The notes: generated by a model from the letters alone, not told the origin. Counted from the first letter of the stretch, positions 1 to 8,572 are shown. The stretch is 64,000 nt of DNA from Streptomyces sp. SN-593 (GCF_016756395.1 NZ_AP018365.1:7568001-7632000); one strand, 5' to 3'. Numbers and translations: made by a program.

Positions 1-863
1 TAGTTGAAGTCGCGCCAGCACACCTGGCGGACGAACGCCTCCGCGCCGTCCCCGCCCTTCGCCAGCGCCCGCCGTACCGCCTCGACCGGGGACAGCGTGC
101 CGAAGTGCAGGTGCGGTGACAGCCGTGACGTCGCGTCGCCGGGCATGTCGTCGTGGCGCTCGTCGTACGCCTCGACGCCGCGCCGCAGCCACGCGGACAG
201 CAGCCGCCGGGCCTCCTCCTCACCGCCCGCGGCCAGGTCCGGCGACACCCCGCGGACCGCCGAGCGCGGCTCGATCCGGGCCGAACGCACCGCCTCCGGC
301 ACCCGCACGGTCCGCGGCGCCGGCAGCGGATCGCGCAGCCCCTCCTGCCGCCAGCGCCGGAAGTACGGGGTGAACACCGCGAAGTGCCCGGAGTTCTGCG
401 GGGTGATCCGGCCCGGCGGGACCGCGGTGACCACCGCGTCGTGGACGTGCAGGGTCCGCCCGTCCTCGCCCAGCGCGTGCCGCAGCCGCTCCTCGCGGCG
501 CAGCGCGAAGCCGCTGCAACCCGCCGCCACATGGACGTCGGCCGCCTCCGTCTCCCGTGCCACCGCGCGGACCTCGGCGACCGTCCCGCCCTCCCGCAGC
601 ACCAGCCGCCCGCCGCGCTCGCGCAGCCCCGCGTCCAGCGCGGCCAGGCAGTCCGCCAGGAACGCCCGCCGGTTGGGCGCGGCGAACCCGGCCGCGTCCA
701 CCGCCGGATCGCGCACGAACAGCGGCACCACCTCCTGCGCGCCCTCCAGCGCGGCCCGCAGCGGCGGGTGGTCGTGCACCCGGAGGTCCGAGGTGAACAG
801 CACCACGGCGCGGCGCGGCGGCCGCGGACCCGACGCGGCGCCGGAGGCGGTGGACCGGCTCAT
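1..863 (-). CDS. phrB: Deoxyribodipyrimidine photolyase, N-terminal part (cut by window edge)
   Basis: The reading frame runs from the ATG at 863-861 off the left end, giving 287 codons. It encodes the N-terminal alpha/beta (antenna) domain and the start of the FAD domain of a light-dependent CPD photolyase or cryptochrome. Visible marks are the opening strand AVVLFTSDLRVHDHPPL, a TPQNSGHFAVFTPYFRRW block typical of photolyases, the phosphate-binding TSRLSPHLHFGTLSP segment, and VRQVCWRDFN at the edge, matching the family's RQL-x-WRDF motif. Its ATG overlaps the stop of the upstream DUF2867 gene by four bases (ATGA), so the two are probably translated together. The catalytic C-terminal helices lie outside the window, so activity cannot be judged. 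Confidence 0.88.
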   Translation of the reverse strand, partial: MSRSTASGAASGPRPPRRAVVLFTSDLRVHDHPPLRAALEGAQEVVPLFVRDPAVDAAGFAAPNRRAFLADCLAALDAGLRERGGRLVLREGGTVAEVRAVARETEAADVHVAAGCSGFALRREERLRHALGEDGRTLHVHDAVVTAVPPGRITPQNSGHFAVFTPYFRRWRQEGLRDPLPAPRTVRVPEAVRSARIEPRSAVRGVSPDLAAGGEEEARRLLSAWLRRGVEAYDERHDDMPGDATSRLSPHLHFGTLSPVEAVRRALAKGGDGAEAFVRQVCWRDFN

Positions 864-2437
864 ACGGCGCGGCCTCCCTTCGGGGAGCGGCCGGTGCCCG
901 CCGGTGCGGGGGAGCCGTCCCCGGCCCCTCCTCCGGACGCGTCCCCGGCCCCGTCCGCGCGGGCGGCCGCCCGCGCGATGTTGCGGGCCATCCCGCCGAA
1001 GACCACGGCGTGGAACGGCGAGACGGACCACCAGTACAGGTGCCCGAACAGGCCGTGCGGCTGGAAGACGGCGCGCTGGCGGTAGCGGGTGCGGCCCTCG
1101 GCGTCGGTGCCGGCGCACATCTCCAGCCAGGCCGGTCCGGGCAGCCGCATCTCGGCGCGCAGCCGCAGCAGCCGGCCCCGCTCGATCTCCTCGACGCGCC
1201 AGAAGTCCAGCGAGTCGCCGACCCGCAGCCGTTGCGCGTCGCGCCGGCCGCGCCGCAGCCCGACCCCGCCCACCAGCCGGTCAAGCCAGCCGCGTACCGC
1301 CCACGCCAGCGGGAAGGAGTACCAGCCGTGCTCGCCGCCGACGCCCTCGATCACCCGCCACAGGCCGGCCGGCGAGGCGTCCACCCGGGCCTCGCGCACG
1401 TCGGTGTAGAGGCTGCCGCCGGCCCAGTCGGGGTCGGTCGGCAGCGGGTCGCTCGGCGCGCCCGGCACCGAGGCCGACGACCAGCGCGTGGTCACCTCCG
1501 CGTCCCGCACCCGTTGCAGCGCCAGCCGCAGCGCGGAGTCGACGTCGAGCGGGCCGCCGGGCGGGTCGGGCACGTAGCGGGCGATGTCGTGCTCGTGGCA
1601 GACCACCTCGTGGCGCAGCGACTCCGCGAGCGGGCGCGCCACGCCGGCCGGGACCGGCGTGACCAGCCCGACCCAGTGGCTGGACAGCCGCGGTGTCAGC
1701 ACCGGCACCGGCACGATCACCCGCCGCGGCAGCCCGGCCACCTCCGCGTACCGCCGCATCATGTCCCGGTACGTCACCACGCCGGTGCCGCCGATGTCGA
1801 AGGCCCGGTTCACCTCGGGCGGCATGGCGGCGCTGCCCACCAGGTAGCGCAGCACGTCCCGGATGCCGATCGGTTGCAGCCGGGTGCGCACCCAGCTCGG
1901 CGTCACCATCGCCGGCAGCCGCTCGGTGAGGTAGCGCAGCATCTCGAACGACGCGGAGCCGGAGCCGAGGATCACCGCCGCGCGCAGCACCGTGGTCGGC
2001 ACCCCGGACGCCAGCAGGATCTCGCCGACCTCGGCGCGCGAGCGCAGGTGCGGTGAGAGCTCGCCGGTCGGCACACCCTGCGGGGTCAGTCCGCCCAGGT
2101 AGACGATCCGCCGCACCCCGGCGATCCGCGCCTGCTCGGCGAAGATCCGCGCCGCCCGGCGGTCGGTGTGCTCGAACCCGGAGCCGGAGCCGAGCGCGTG
2201 CACCAGGTAGTACGCCACCTCGACGTCCCGCAGCGCCGCGCCCACCGCCTCGCGGTCCAGCACGTCGCCGGCGGCGATCTCGACCCGGTCCGCCCACGGG
2301 TGGTCGCGCAGCTTGACCGGGGTGCGGGCCAGGCACCGCACCGCGTACCCGGCGTCGAGGAGTTGGGGGACGAGCCGGCCGCCGATGTAGCCGGTCGCCC
2401 CGGTCACCAGGCACCGGGGTCCGGCGTGAGCTGTCAC
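860..2437 (-). CDS. NAD(P)-binding epimerase-like protein with C-terminal DUF2867 domain
   Basis: 525 residues. Residues 1-300 form an atypical SDR/NmrA-like Rossmann domain with the nucleotide-binding motif CLVTGATGYIGGRLV and a YLVHALGSG segment. The C-terminal third (TDVREARVDASPAGLWRVIEGVGG onward) looks like the DUF2867 lipid-binding-like domain, including the WRVEEIERGRLLRL and YRQRAVFQPHGLFGHLYWW blocks. Proteins with this two-domain order are annotated as SDR family oxidoreductases and are often next to photolyases. The substrate is unknown. I chose GTG 2437 because GAGGTGC lies just before it and a TACGGT -10-like hexamer a few bases upstream; GTG 2446 is the alternative. The stop overlaps the photolyase start by four bases. 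Confidence 0.8.
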   Translation of the reverse strand: MTAHAGPRCLVTGATGYIGGRLVPQLLDAGYAVRCLARTPVKLRDHPWADRVEIAAGDVLDREAVGAALRDVEVAYYLVHALGSGSGFEHTDRRAARIFAEQARIAGVRRIVYLGGLTPQGVPTGELSPHLRSRAEVGEILLASGVPTTVLRAAVILGSGSASFEMLRYLTERLPAMVTPSWVRTRLQPIGIRDVLRYLVGSAAMPPEVNRAFDIGGTGVVTYRDMMRRYAEVAGLPRRVIVPVPVLTPRLSSHWVGLVTPVPAGVARPLAESLRHEVVCHEHDIARYVPDPPGGPLDVDSALRLALQRVRDAEVTTRWSSASVPGAPSDPLPTDPDWAGGSLYTDVREARVDASPAGLWRVIEGVGGEHGWYSFPLAWAVRGWLDRLVGGVGLRRGRRDAQRLRVGDSLDFWRVEEIERGRLLRLRAEMRLPGPAWLEMCAGTDAEGRTRYRQRAVFQPHGLFGHLYWWSVSPFHAVVFGGMARNIARAAARADGAGDASGGGAGDGSPAPAGTGRSPKGGRAV

Positions 2438-2679
2438 GCACCTCACCGTAGCGGACGGTGGGCGCCGGATCGGTCACCGAGCGTGCCCGGGGGCGGCCGT
2501 GGCGCGCCGGCGGAAGGGCGGCCGGGGCCGGGCGCGGCGCGGGCGCCTTGCGGCATTCGGCCCGCACCCGCCGCCCCGCCGGGTGACCCCGCCGGTGTCG
2601 GCGGCCGGGCGGCTCGGTCTGCCCTGGTTGGCTCGGCGGGTCGGAGCAGGTGGGCGCGGCGGGGGCGAGGAGGCGGGCC

Positions 2680-4062
2680 ATGGCGTCCGGGGCGGAAGGA
2701 GCGGCGGGCACGCCGGGCCCGGGCCCGGCCCGGGGAACAGGCGGCGCGGCCGGCGACGGCCCGGCCGCGGACCCGGACGCGCTGCTGCGCAGCCGGGGCT
2801 ACCTCGGCCTGCTGGTGTGCGCGGTCCTGCTCGGCGTGCCGGTGTCGGCCGCCGCGTTCGGATACCTGGCGCTCACCGCGAAGCTCGAACCGCTGCTCTA
2901 CCACGACCTGCCCCGCTCGCTCGGCTTCGGCGCCACCCCGTCCTGGTGGCCGCTGCCGCTGCTCGCGGTCGGCGGGCTGCTGACCGCGCTGTTCGTGCGC
3001 CACCTGCCCGGCCACGGCGGCCACGAGCCGACCGACGGGTTCTCCGCCCGCGGCACGCCCGGGCTGGCCGCGCTGCCGGGCGTCCTGCTCGCCGCACTCG
3101 CCACGCTCGCCTTCGGCGCGGTGCTCGGCCCCGAGGCGCCGCTGATCGCGCTGGGCGGCGGGCTGGCCGCCGGGTCGGTCCGGCTGCTGCGCCCCGGCCT
3201 GCCCGAGCGGACCTACGCGGTGCTCGGCGCCACCGGCAGCTTCGCCGCGGTCAGTTCGCTGCTGGGCTCGCCGCTGCTGGGCGCGTTCCTGCTGATGGAG
3301 GCGGCCGGGCTGGGCGGCCCGATGCTCGGCCCGGTGCTGGTGCCGGGCCTGCTCGCGTCCGGGGTCGGTGCGCTGATCTTCGTCGGCATGGGGTCCTGGA
3401 CGGGCCTGGGCACGTACTCCCTCAAGCTGCCGCACGTGCCGAGGGCGGACGACCCGACCGCCGCCGAGTTCGGCTGGGCGCTGCTGATCGGGCTGGCCGC
3501 GGCCCTGCTCGCGGCGGGGATCATGTGGCTCGCCCGCCGCCTGCGCCACCGCGTCGAGGGCCGCCGGCTGCCGCTGACCGTGCTGCTCGGACTGGTCGTC
3601 GCGGGTCTGGCCGTCGCCTACGCGCAGGGCTCGGACAAGTCCGCCACCGAGGTGCTGTACTCCGGGCAGGACTCCATGGGCCCGCTGCTGGCCGACGCGG
3701 CGACCTACTCGACCGGCACCCTCTTGCTGCTCCTTGCGTGCAAGGCACTGGCGTACGCGGCCTCGCTGAGCGCCTTCCGGGGCGGTCCGATCTTCCCGTC
3801 GCTGTTCGTCGGCGCGGCCGGCGGGGTGCTGATGTCGCATCTGCCCGGCCTGCCGCTGGTCGCCGGGTTCGCGACCGGCATGGGGGCGATGGCCGTCGCG
3901 GTGCTGCGGTTGCCGCTCACCTCCGTCCTGCTGGCCACCCTCCTGCTCGGCAGGGAGGGCCTGACGGTGATGCCGCTGGTGATCGTGGCGGTCGTGGCCT
4001 CCTACGTGGCCACCGCGGTGCTCGCCCGACCGCCGCGCCCGCCGCACGGCCATTTGCCTTGA
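2680..4062 (+). CDS. ClC-family chloride channel/transporter
   Basis: 460 residues with about ten hydrophobic segments, the usual length for a bacterial ClC protein without CBS domains. The two most diagnostic selectivity-filter regions are recognisable: FGAVLGPEAPLIALGGG (the GREGP-type loop) and FRGGPIFPSLFVGAAGG (the G-x-F-x-P-type loop). The glutamate in GPEAP is where the gating or proton glutamate sits in the family. The first 35 residues are disordered (Gly/Ala/Pro). ATG 2680 is preceded by GAGGAGG at good spacing; an in-frame GTG at 2650 is less likely. The stop codon lies inside the MerR-type promoter of the next gene. Expected role: chloride conductance or Cl-/H+ exchange at the membrane. 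Confidence 0.87.
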   Translation: MASGAEGAAGTPGPGPARGTGGAAGDGPAADPDALLRSRGYLGLLVCAVLLGVPVSAAAFGYLALTAKLEPLLYHDLPRSLGFGATPSWWPLPLLAVGGLLTALFVRHLPGHGGHEPTDGFSARGTPGLAALPGVLLAALATLAFGAVLGPEAPLIALGGGLAAGSVRLLRPGLPERTYAVLGATGSFAAVSSLLGSPLLGAFLLMEAAGLGGPMLGPVLVPGLLASGVGALIFVGMGSWTGLGTYSLKLPHVPRADDPTAAEFGWALLIGLAAALLAAGIMWLARRLRHRVEGRRLPLTVLLGLVVAGLAVAYAQGSDKSATEVLYSGQDSMGPLLADAATYSTGTLLLLLACKALAYAASLSAFRGGPIFPSLFVGAAGGVLMSHLPGLPLVAGFATGMGAMAVAVLRLPLTSVLLATLLLGREGLTVMPLVIVAVVASYVATAVLARPPRPPHGHLP

Positions 4063-4084
4063 AGTGCACTCCAACTCCTAGCCT
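4054..4084 (+). promoter_or_regulatory. MerR-type promoter/operator for the SDR gene
   Basis: TTGCCT (4054-4059) and TAGCCT (4079-4084) are separated by 19 bases, the over-long spacing typical of MerR-activated promoters. The spacer holds the near-perfect palindrome TTGAAGTGCACTCCAA (4059-4074). The SDR ATG starts seven bases after the -10, with no Shine-Dalgarno, so the message is probably leaderless. No MerR gene is adjacent. Confidence 0.75.
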
Positions 4085-4091
4085 CGGTCGC

Positions 4092-5054
4092 ATGACCACA
4101 CCACAGCAGCCCATCGCATCCGGATTCGGCGCCGAGAGCACCGCGGCCGAGGTCCTGCGCGGGATCGACCTGACGGGGAAGCTCGCGGTCGTCACCGGCG
4201 GCTACTCCGGGCTCGGCCTGGAGACCACCCGCGCGCTCGCCGCGGCCGGCGCCCACGTCGTCGTGCCGGCCCGCCGCCCCGCGGCCGCGCAGGAGGCGCT
4301 GGCCGGGATCGACGGCGTCGAGCTGGAGGAACTGGACCTGGCCGACCTCGGCAGCGTCGAGAAGTTCGCCGAGCGCTTCCTCGCCACCGGCCGCGACATC
4401 CACCTCACCATCAACAGCGCCGCCGTCATGGCCTGCCCCGAGACCCGGGTGGGGCCGGGCTGGGAGGCGCAGTTCGCCACCAACCACCTCGGCCACTTCG
4501 CTCTCGTCAACCGGCTCTGGCCGGCGATCGAGCGGGGCCGCGGCCGGGTCGTGGCGGTCTCCTCGACCGGCCACCACATGTCCGCGATCCGCTGGGACGA
4601 CCTCCAGTTCGACCAGGGGCACTACGACAAGTGGGAGGCGTACGGCCAGGCCAAGACCGCCAACGTGCTCTTCGCCCGCCACCTCGACACCCTCGCCCGC
4701 GACCGGGGCGTACGCGCCTTCGCGCTGCACCCCGGCGGCATCCTCACCCCGCTCCAGCGCCACCTGCCGCAGCAGGAGATGATCGACCGCGGCTGGATCG
4801 ACGAGGACGGCAACCCGCTGAACCCGGCCGGCTTCAAGACGCCCGAACAGGGCGCCGCCACCCAGGTGTTCGCCGCCACCTCGCCCCGACTCGACGGCAT
4901 GGGCGGGGTCTACCTGGAGGACTGCGACATCGCCTCCCCGGCGGTGCCCGGCGGCCCCCGCACCGGCGTCAAGGACTACGCGGTCGACCCGGAGCAGGCG
5001 GCCCGCCTGTGGACGGTGTCGGCCGAGTTGACCGGAGTCGACGCCTTCGCCTGA
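4092..5054 (+). CDS. Short-chain dehydrogenase/reductase
   Basis: 320 residues, a long SDR of the retinol-dehydrogenase/oxidoreductase-like type. It has the NAD(P) motif TGGYSGLG near residue 36, the structural INSAAV (NAG-like) strand, the SST...YGQAK active site with catalytic Tyr and Lys, and the LHPGGI motif after it. Length and motifs are complete. It starts at an ATG directly behind a MerR-type -10 element without a ribosome-binding site, so leaderless translation is likely. Control by a MerR regulator suggests response to a small toxic compound or carbonyl stress, but the substrate is not readable from sequence. Confidence 0.86.
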   Translation: MTTPQQPIASGFGAESTAAEVLRGIDLTGKLAVVTGGYSGLGLETTRALAAAGAHVVVPARRPAAAQEALAGIDGVELEELDLADLGSVEKFAERFLATGRDIHLTINSAAVMACPETRVGPGWEAQFATNHLGHFALVNRLWPAIERGRGRVVAVSSTGHHMSAIRWDDLQFDQGHYDKWEAYGQAKTANVLFARHLDTLARDRGVRAFALHPGGILTPLQRHLPQQEMIDRGWIDEDGNPLNPAGFKTPEQGAATQVFAATSPRLDGMGGVYLEDCDIASPAVPGGPRTGVKDYAVDPEQAARLWTVSAELTGVDAFA

Positions 5055-5066
5055 CGCCACATCAAA

Positions 5067-5080
5067 TACACTCTGGTGTA
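5067..5080. promoter_or_regulatory. Inverted repeat TACAC-4-GTGTA
   Basis: A perfect 5-base inverted repeat (TACAC at 5067-5071, GTGTA at 5076-5080) sits 12 bases after the SDR stop and about 155 bases before the PhzF-like start. It could be a regulator site or a small hairpin. The 181-base gap holds no other convincing signal apart from the TTGAAT -10 candidate at 5224-5229. Confidence 0.35.
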
Positions 5081-5235
5081 GGTTGCTTGGGCCGCCGGGC
5101 CACCCCGCAGCGACTCCGGGGCGGTCCGGCGCCCGTGCGCGGAGGTGCGCCCCCGGGCCGGCCTGCCCGGACCCGTCCGCCGGCGTCCGCCGACGCCGCC
5201 GACCGCCGCGGGGCACGGGCTGGTTGAATGCTCCC

Positions 5236-5916
5236 GTGCCGACCCTCCGTACCCGCGTCGACGTGCTCAGCGTCCTGTGCGGTCCCGACCGCCGCCACGG
5301 CAGCGAGGTCGCGGTCGTGCGCGACGGCCGGCCGTACCCCGACCCCCGCGCGCGCCAGGAACTGGCCGGCCGGCTCGGCTGCCCGCACACCGTGTTCGTG
5401 GACGACCCGGAGCGCGGCGCCGTCGAGGTGCACCGGCCCGGGCGGGGTGTCGAGCCGGACCCGCACGCGCTGATCGGCGCGGCCTGGCTGCTGGACCTGG
5501 AGATCCTGGAGGTCCCGGCGCTCGGCGACGTGTTCGCCCGCCACGACGGGGAGTTCGGCTGGGTCACCGTGCTCGCCGGCTGGGCGCCGCCGCGCGTGCT
5601 GCGGCGGTACCCCGATCCGGAGCAGGTCCGGGCGCTGCCGGCCGCGGACGCGGGGGAGCGCTCCTACGCCTGGGCGTGGTCCGACGAGGCGGCCGGGCGG
5701 GTCGTCGGCGCCGAACGCGGCAGCGGGGCCGGGCCCTGCGGCGGGCCGACCGGGGCGGGCGCGCTCCTGCTCGCCCACCACCTGCAACGGGCCCTGAACG
5801 TCACCGAGGCGCCGGGCGCGCAGATCCTCTGCGCGCCCGGCGCCGACGGCACCATCGAGATCGGCGGCCGGGTGTTCCTCGACCCCGTCCGGCAGTTGCT
5901 CCTCGACCGGCCCTGA
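5236..5916 (+). CDS. PhzF-like isomerase-family protein
   Basis: 226 residues. The sequence follows the PhzF/diaminopimelate-epimerase-like fold: an N-terminal strand with GSEVAVVRDG in place of the family's GNPLAVV-type motif, a HALIGAAWLL segment matching the G-H-P-T-x-G-x-A helix, and a C-terminal half ending in GTIEIGGRVFLDPVRQLL. Two deviations matter. It is shorter than typical PhzF proteins (about 260-290), and the catalytic Glu of the SET/NET motif is replaced (CPHTVFVDD). A non-catalytic or altered activity is therefore possible. GTG 5236 follows TTGAAT (5224-5229) by six bases with no Shine-Dalgarno, suggesting a leaderless mRNA. The stop is 16 bases from the convergent dehydrogenase stop. 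Confidence 0.6.
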   Translation: MPTLRTRVDVLSVLCGPDRRHGSEVAVVRDGRPYPDPRARQELAGRLGCPHTVFVDDPERGAVEVHRPGRGVEPDPHALIGAAWLLDLEILEVPALGDVFARHDGEFGWVTVLAGWAPPRVLRRYPDPEQVRALPAADAGERSYAWAWSDEAAGRVVGAERGSGAGPCGGPTGAGALLLAHHLQRALNVTEAPGAQILCAPGADGTIEIGGRVFLDPVRQLLLDRP

Positions 5917-5932
5917 GGGCGCGGGGGAGCGG

Positions 5933-6973
5933 TCAGCCGTTGGGGAGGATGACCGCGCGGCCGTTGACGGTGCCGGCGTGCAGCCGCTCGTACGCCCGCG
6001 GTGCCTCGTCGAGGGAGAAGGTCTCGGTGTGGACGGAGACCGCACCGGCCCGGGCCAGCGCCAGCACCTCCTGGAGCTCGCCGCGGCTGCCCCAGTACGG
6101 GGCGTAGGCCGCGGCCTCGAACGGCAGCGTGCCGAACCCGACCGGGAGCGTGCCGCCGCCGATCCCGACCACGGCCACCTCGGACTCGACCCCGGCCACG
6201 GCCGCCGCGGTGCGGACGGTCGGCGCCGCGCCGACGAAGTCGAAGACCGCCTGCGCGCCCAGCCCGCCGGTCAGTTCGCGGACGGCGGCGGGCGCGGCGT
6301 CGTCGGAGAGCACCGTCTCGTGGGCGCCCACCTCGCGCGCCAGCCGCAGCTTGTCCTCGCTGACGTCGAGCGCCACGACCCGGGCCGGGCTCAGCGCCCG
6401 CAGCAACTGGATCGCGGTGTGCCCGAGGCCGCCGGTGCCGATGACGACGGCGGTGGAGCCCGGAACCAGCTTGGGCAGCGCCCGCTTGACGGCGTGGTAC
6501 GGCGTCAGGCCGGCGTCGGTCAGCGGCACCGCCGCCACCGGGTCGAGTCCGTCCAGCGGCAGGAGGTGGCGCGGGTCGTCCACGAGCAGGTACTCGGCGA
6601 TGGCGCCGGGCGCGCCGAGTCCGGGCGGGCGGATGCCCAACTCGTCGGCGCGCAGGCAGTAGTTCTCCTTGCCCTCGGCGCACTTGGCGCACTGGCCGCA
6701 GCCCCAGGGGCCGTAGACCGCGACGGCGTCGCCCTCGCGCACGCCGTTGGCGCCCGCGCCGAGCGCGACGACGGTGCCGACGCCTTCGTGGCCGAGGGTG
6801 AGCGGCAGCGGGTACGGGAAGCCGTCGGCCGGCCAGCTCATCACGGCGATGTCGCTGTGGCACACGCCGGCGGCTGTGACCTTCAGGAGCACCTGCCCGG
6901 GACCGGGCTCGGGGTCGGGAACGGTCACCACCTCGGGGGCGGCGCCGATGGTGCGGTATTGCAGGGCCTTCAT
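5933..6973 (-). CDS. Zinc-dependent alcohol dehydrogenase (MDR family)
   Basis: 346 residues, full length. It has the catalytic zinc ligands in GVCHSD and GHEGVG, and a structural-zinc lobe GCGQCAKCAEGKENYC with four cysteines. The Rossmann fold VVIGTGGLGHTAIQLL precedes an acidic residue (ALDVS), which favours NAD(H). It most resembles AdhP-type primary alcohol dehydrogenases. It is the last gene of a TetR-SDR-ADH operon, 21 bases behind the SDR stop, which suggests that the two dehydrogenases act in sequence on the compound sensed by the TetR protein. Confidence 0.88.
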   Translation of the reverse strand: MKALQYRTIGAAPEVVTVPDPEPGPGQVLLKVTAAGVCHSDIAVMSWPADGFPYPLPLTLGHEGVGTVVALGAGANGVREGDAVAVYGPWGCGQCAKCAEGKENYCLRADELGIRPPGLGAPGAIAEYLLVDDPRHLLPLDGLDPVAAVPLTDAGLTPYHAVKRALPKLVPGSTAVVIGTGGLGHTAIQLLRALSPARVVALDVSEDKLRLAREVGAHETVLSDDAAPAAVRELTGGLGAQAVFDFVGAAPTVRTAAAVAGVESEVAVVGIGGGTLPVGFGTLPFEAAAYAPYWGSRGELQEVLALARAGAVSVHTETFSLDEAPRAYERLHAGTVNGRAVILPNG

Positions 6974-6994
6974 GGTGGTCTCCTCTCCTGCGGT

Positions 6995-7819
6995 TCAGAC
7001 GGCGGTGTACGCGCCGTCGACCAGGTGGTAGCTGCCGGTGACGAACGAGGCCCGGTCCGAGAGCAGGAACGCGATCAGCTCGGCGACCTCCTCGGGGCGG
7101 CCCAGCCGGCCGGCCGGGTGCAGCCCGATCAGCGCGGCCCGCGCCTGCTCGTCCATCTGCCGCAGCAGCGGCGTCTCGATGAAGCCGGGGCCGACGGAGT
7201 TGATCCGGACGCCGCGGGCCGCGTACTCGGCCGCCGCGGCCTTGGTCAGACCCACGACGCCGTGCTTGGCGGCCACGTAGGCGGGCGAGCCGGCGAAGCC
7301 GACGGACCCGAGGATGGAGGCGACGTTCACGACGGCGCCGCCGCCGGCCGCCTCGATGGCGGGCAGTTCGTGGCGCAGGCAGTAGAAGACGCCGTCGAGG
7401 TCGGTGCGGATGACCCGGTCGTACGCGGCGATGTCGTACGCGCCGGTGGGCGCGCTCGGGCCGCCGATGCCGGCGTTGTTCACGGCGAGGTCGAGGCCGC
7501 CGAAGGTCTCGGTGGCGAAGCGGACGGCCGCCTCGGCCGACTCCGGCACGGTGACGTCCAGGGTGGTGGCCGCGGCCGACCGCCCCTCGGCGGTCAGTTC
7601 GGCGGCGGCCCGCTCGGCGCCGGCGGTGTCGTGGTCCGCGATGACGACGCGGGCGCCGCCGGCGGCCAGCAGCCGGGCGGTGGCCAGGCCGATACCGGAC
7701 GCCGCACCCGTGACCAGGGCGGTGCGCCCGGCGAACTCGGCGGTCTCGGCGAACTCGGCGGAGGAGGGGGTGGTGCTGGGGGTGGTGCTGGGGGTGGTGC
7801 TCATGGTGGTCTCACTCAT
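6995..7819 (-). CDS. Short-chain dehydrogenase/reductase
   Basis: 274 residues, classical SDR. Cofactor motif TGAASGIG at about residues 38-45, then NNAG, the catalytic Ser (NVASILG) and Tyr/Lys (YVAAK), and a C-terminal GSYHLVDGAYTAV cap. An Asp after the second strand (IADHD) suggests NAD. The first 30 residues are a low-complexity Thr/Ser/Pro tail built from a 12-base tandem repeat followed by a short AEFAETAEFAG duplication, unusual for this family. The start overlaps the upstream TetR stop by eight bases. ATG 7804 (MSTTPS) is an alternative start. It is the middle gene of the TetR-SDR-ADH operon. Confidence 0.87.
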   Translation of the reverse strand: MSETTMSTTPSTTPSTTPSSAEFAETAEFAGRTALVTGAASGIGLATARLLAAGGARVVIADHDTAGAERAAAELTAEGRSAAATTLDVTVPESAEAAVRFATETFGGLDLAVNNAGIGGPSAPTGAYDIAAYDRVIRTDLDGVFYCLRHELPAIEAAGGGAVVNVASILGSVGFAGSPAYVAAKHGVVGLTKAAAAEYAARGVRINSVGPGFIETPLLRQMDEQARAALIGLHPAGRLGRPEEVAELIAFLLSDRASFVTGSYHLVDGAYTAV

Positions 7820-8552
7820 CGGTAGTGCGTGGTTCTTCGGTGGTGCGGTGTTCCCGGGTGGTGCGTTGTTCCTCGGTGGTGCGGTGGGCGGCCGCCGCGG
7901 CGGCCTGGTCGGAGAGGACGTCGTAGGCGCGTTCCACCAGGTCGGCCAGGTCGGCGGCCGGACCGTCCGGGCCGACCTGGTCGTCAGGGGTGTGGGCCCA
8001 GGTGCGCAGCGCGGCGGTCAGCACGCCCGCCGCGGCCTCCACGACCACGGCCGGGCGCAGGTCGCGCGGGTCGCCGGCGCCCAGCCGGTCGGCCACGATC
8101 CGGACCGACTCGTCCTGGGCGTCCACGCGGATGCGCTCGTACGCCGCGAACAGGGTGGGTTCGGAGTCCAGGAGGGCGATGATCCGGCGCATCCGCGGGC
8201 GGACGTGCCGGGCCGGGGTGTGCGGGTCGGTCAGCCAGGCACGGACGGCCCGGCGGTAGGCCAGCAGCGGAGGCTCGCCGGCGGGCCGGGCGCGCAGCAG
8301 CGCGTTGATCCGTTCGCCGTCGTCCCGGACGAAGCCGAGGGCGGCGTCCTCCTTGCCGGTGAAGTACCGGCTGAAGGTGCGGCGGGTGACGTCCGCGCGT
8401 TCGGCGACGGCCTCCACCGTGGTCGCGGCCAGACCCCGTTCCAGGATCAGTTCGACGGCGGCGGTGGCCAGTGCCTCGCGGGTGCGGCGGGCCCGCAGCA
8501 GCCGCCGGTCCTCCACGGCGGAACCGCGCTGTCCTGGTACGACGGTGTCCAT
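7812..8552 (-). CDS. TetR-family transcriptional regulator
   Basis: 246 residues. The N-terminal HTH is clear (ATTVEAVAERADVTRRTFSRYF). The ligand-binding half is of the MftR/TetR_C type, with no recognisable ligand signature. The C-terminus carries four six-residue units of the form xRTT(E/R/D)E, encoded by an 18-base tandem repeat. The frame stays open to 8615, but that would put the start inside the operator array at 8573-8623. ATG 8552 is the better choice. It heads an operon with an SDR and an alcohol dehydrogenase and very probably represses it. Confidence 0.83.
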   Translation of the reverse strand: MDTVVPGQRGSAVEDRRLLRARRTREALATAAVELILERGLAATTVEAVAERADVTRRTFSRYFTGKEDAALGFVRDDGERINALLRARPAGEPPLLAYRRAVRAWLTDPHTPARHVRPRMRRIIALLDSEPTLFAAYERIRVDAQDESVRIVADRLGAGDPRDLRPAVVVEAAAGVLTAALRTWAHTPDDQVGPDGPAADLADLVERAYDVLSDQAAAAAAHRTTEEQRTTREHRTTEEPRTTDE

Positions 8553-8572
8553 GCCCTCGACCGTACGCCCGG

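Noticed and set aside
2443..4074. A 543-codon minus-strand frame opposite the chloride channel
   Set aside because: Arg/Gln/Gly-rich composition without domains; antisense shadow of a gene with complete ClC motifs.
2499..5054. An 851-codon plus-strand frame through the chloride-channel gene into the SDR
   Set aside because: The part before 4092 is out of frame with the real ClC protein and has no domain. The SDR starts at 4092 behind its own promoter.
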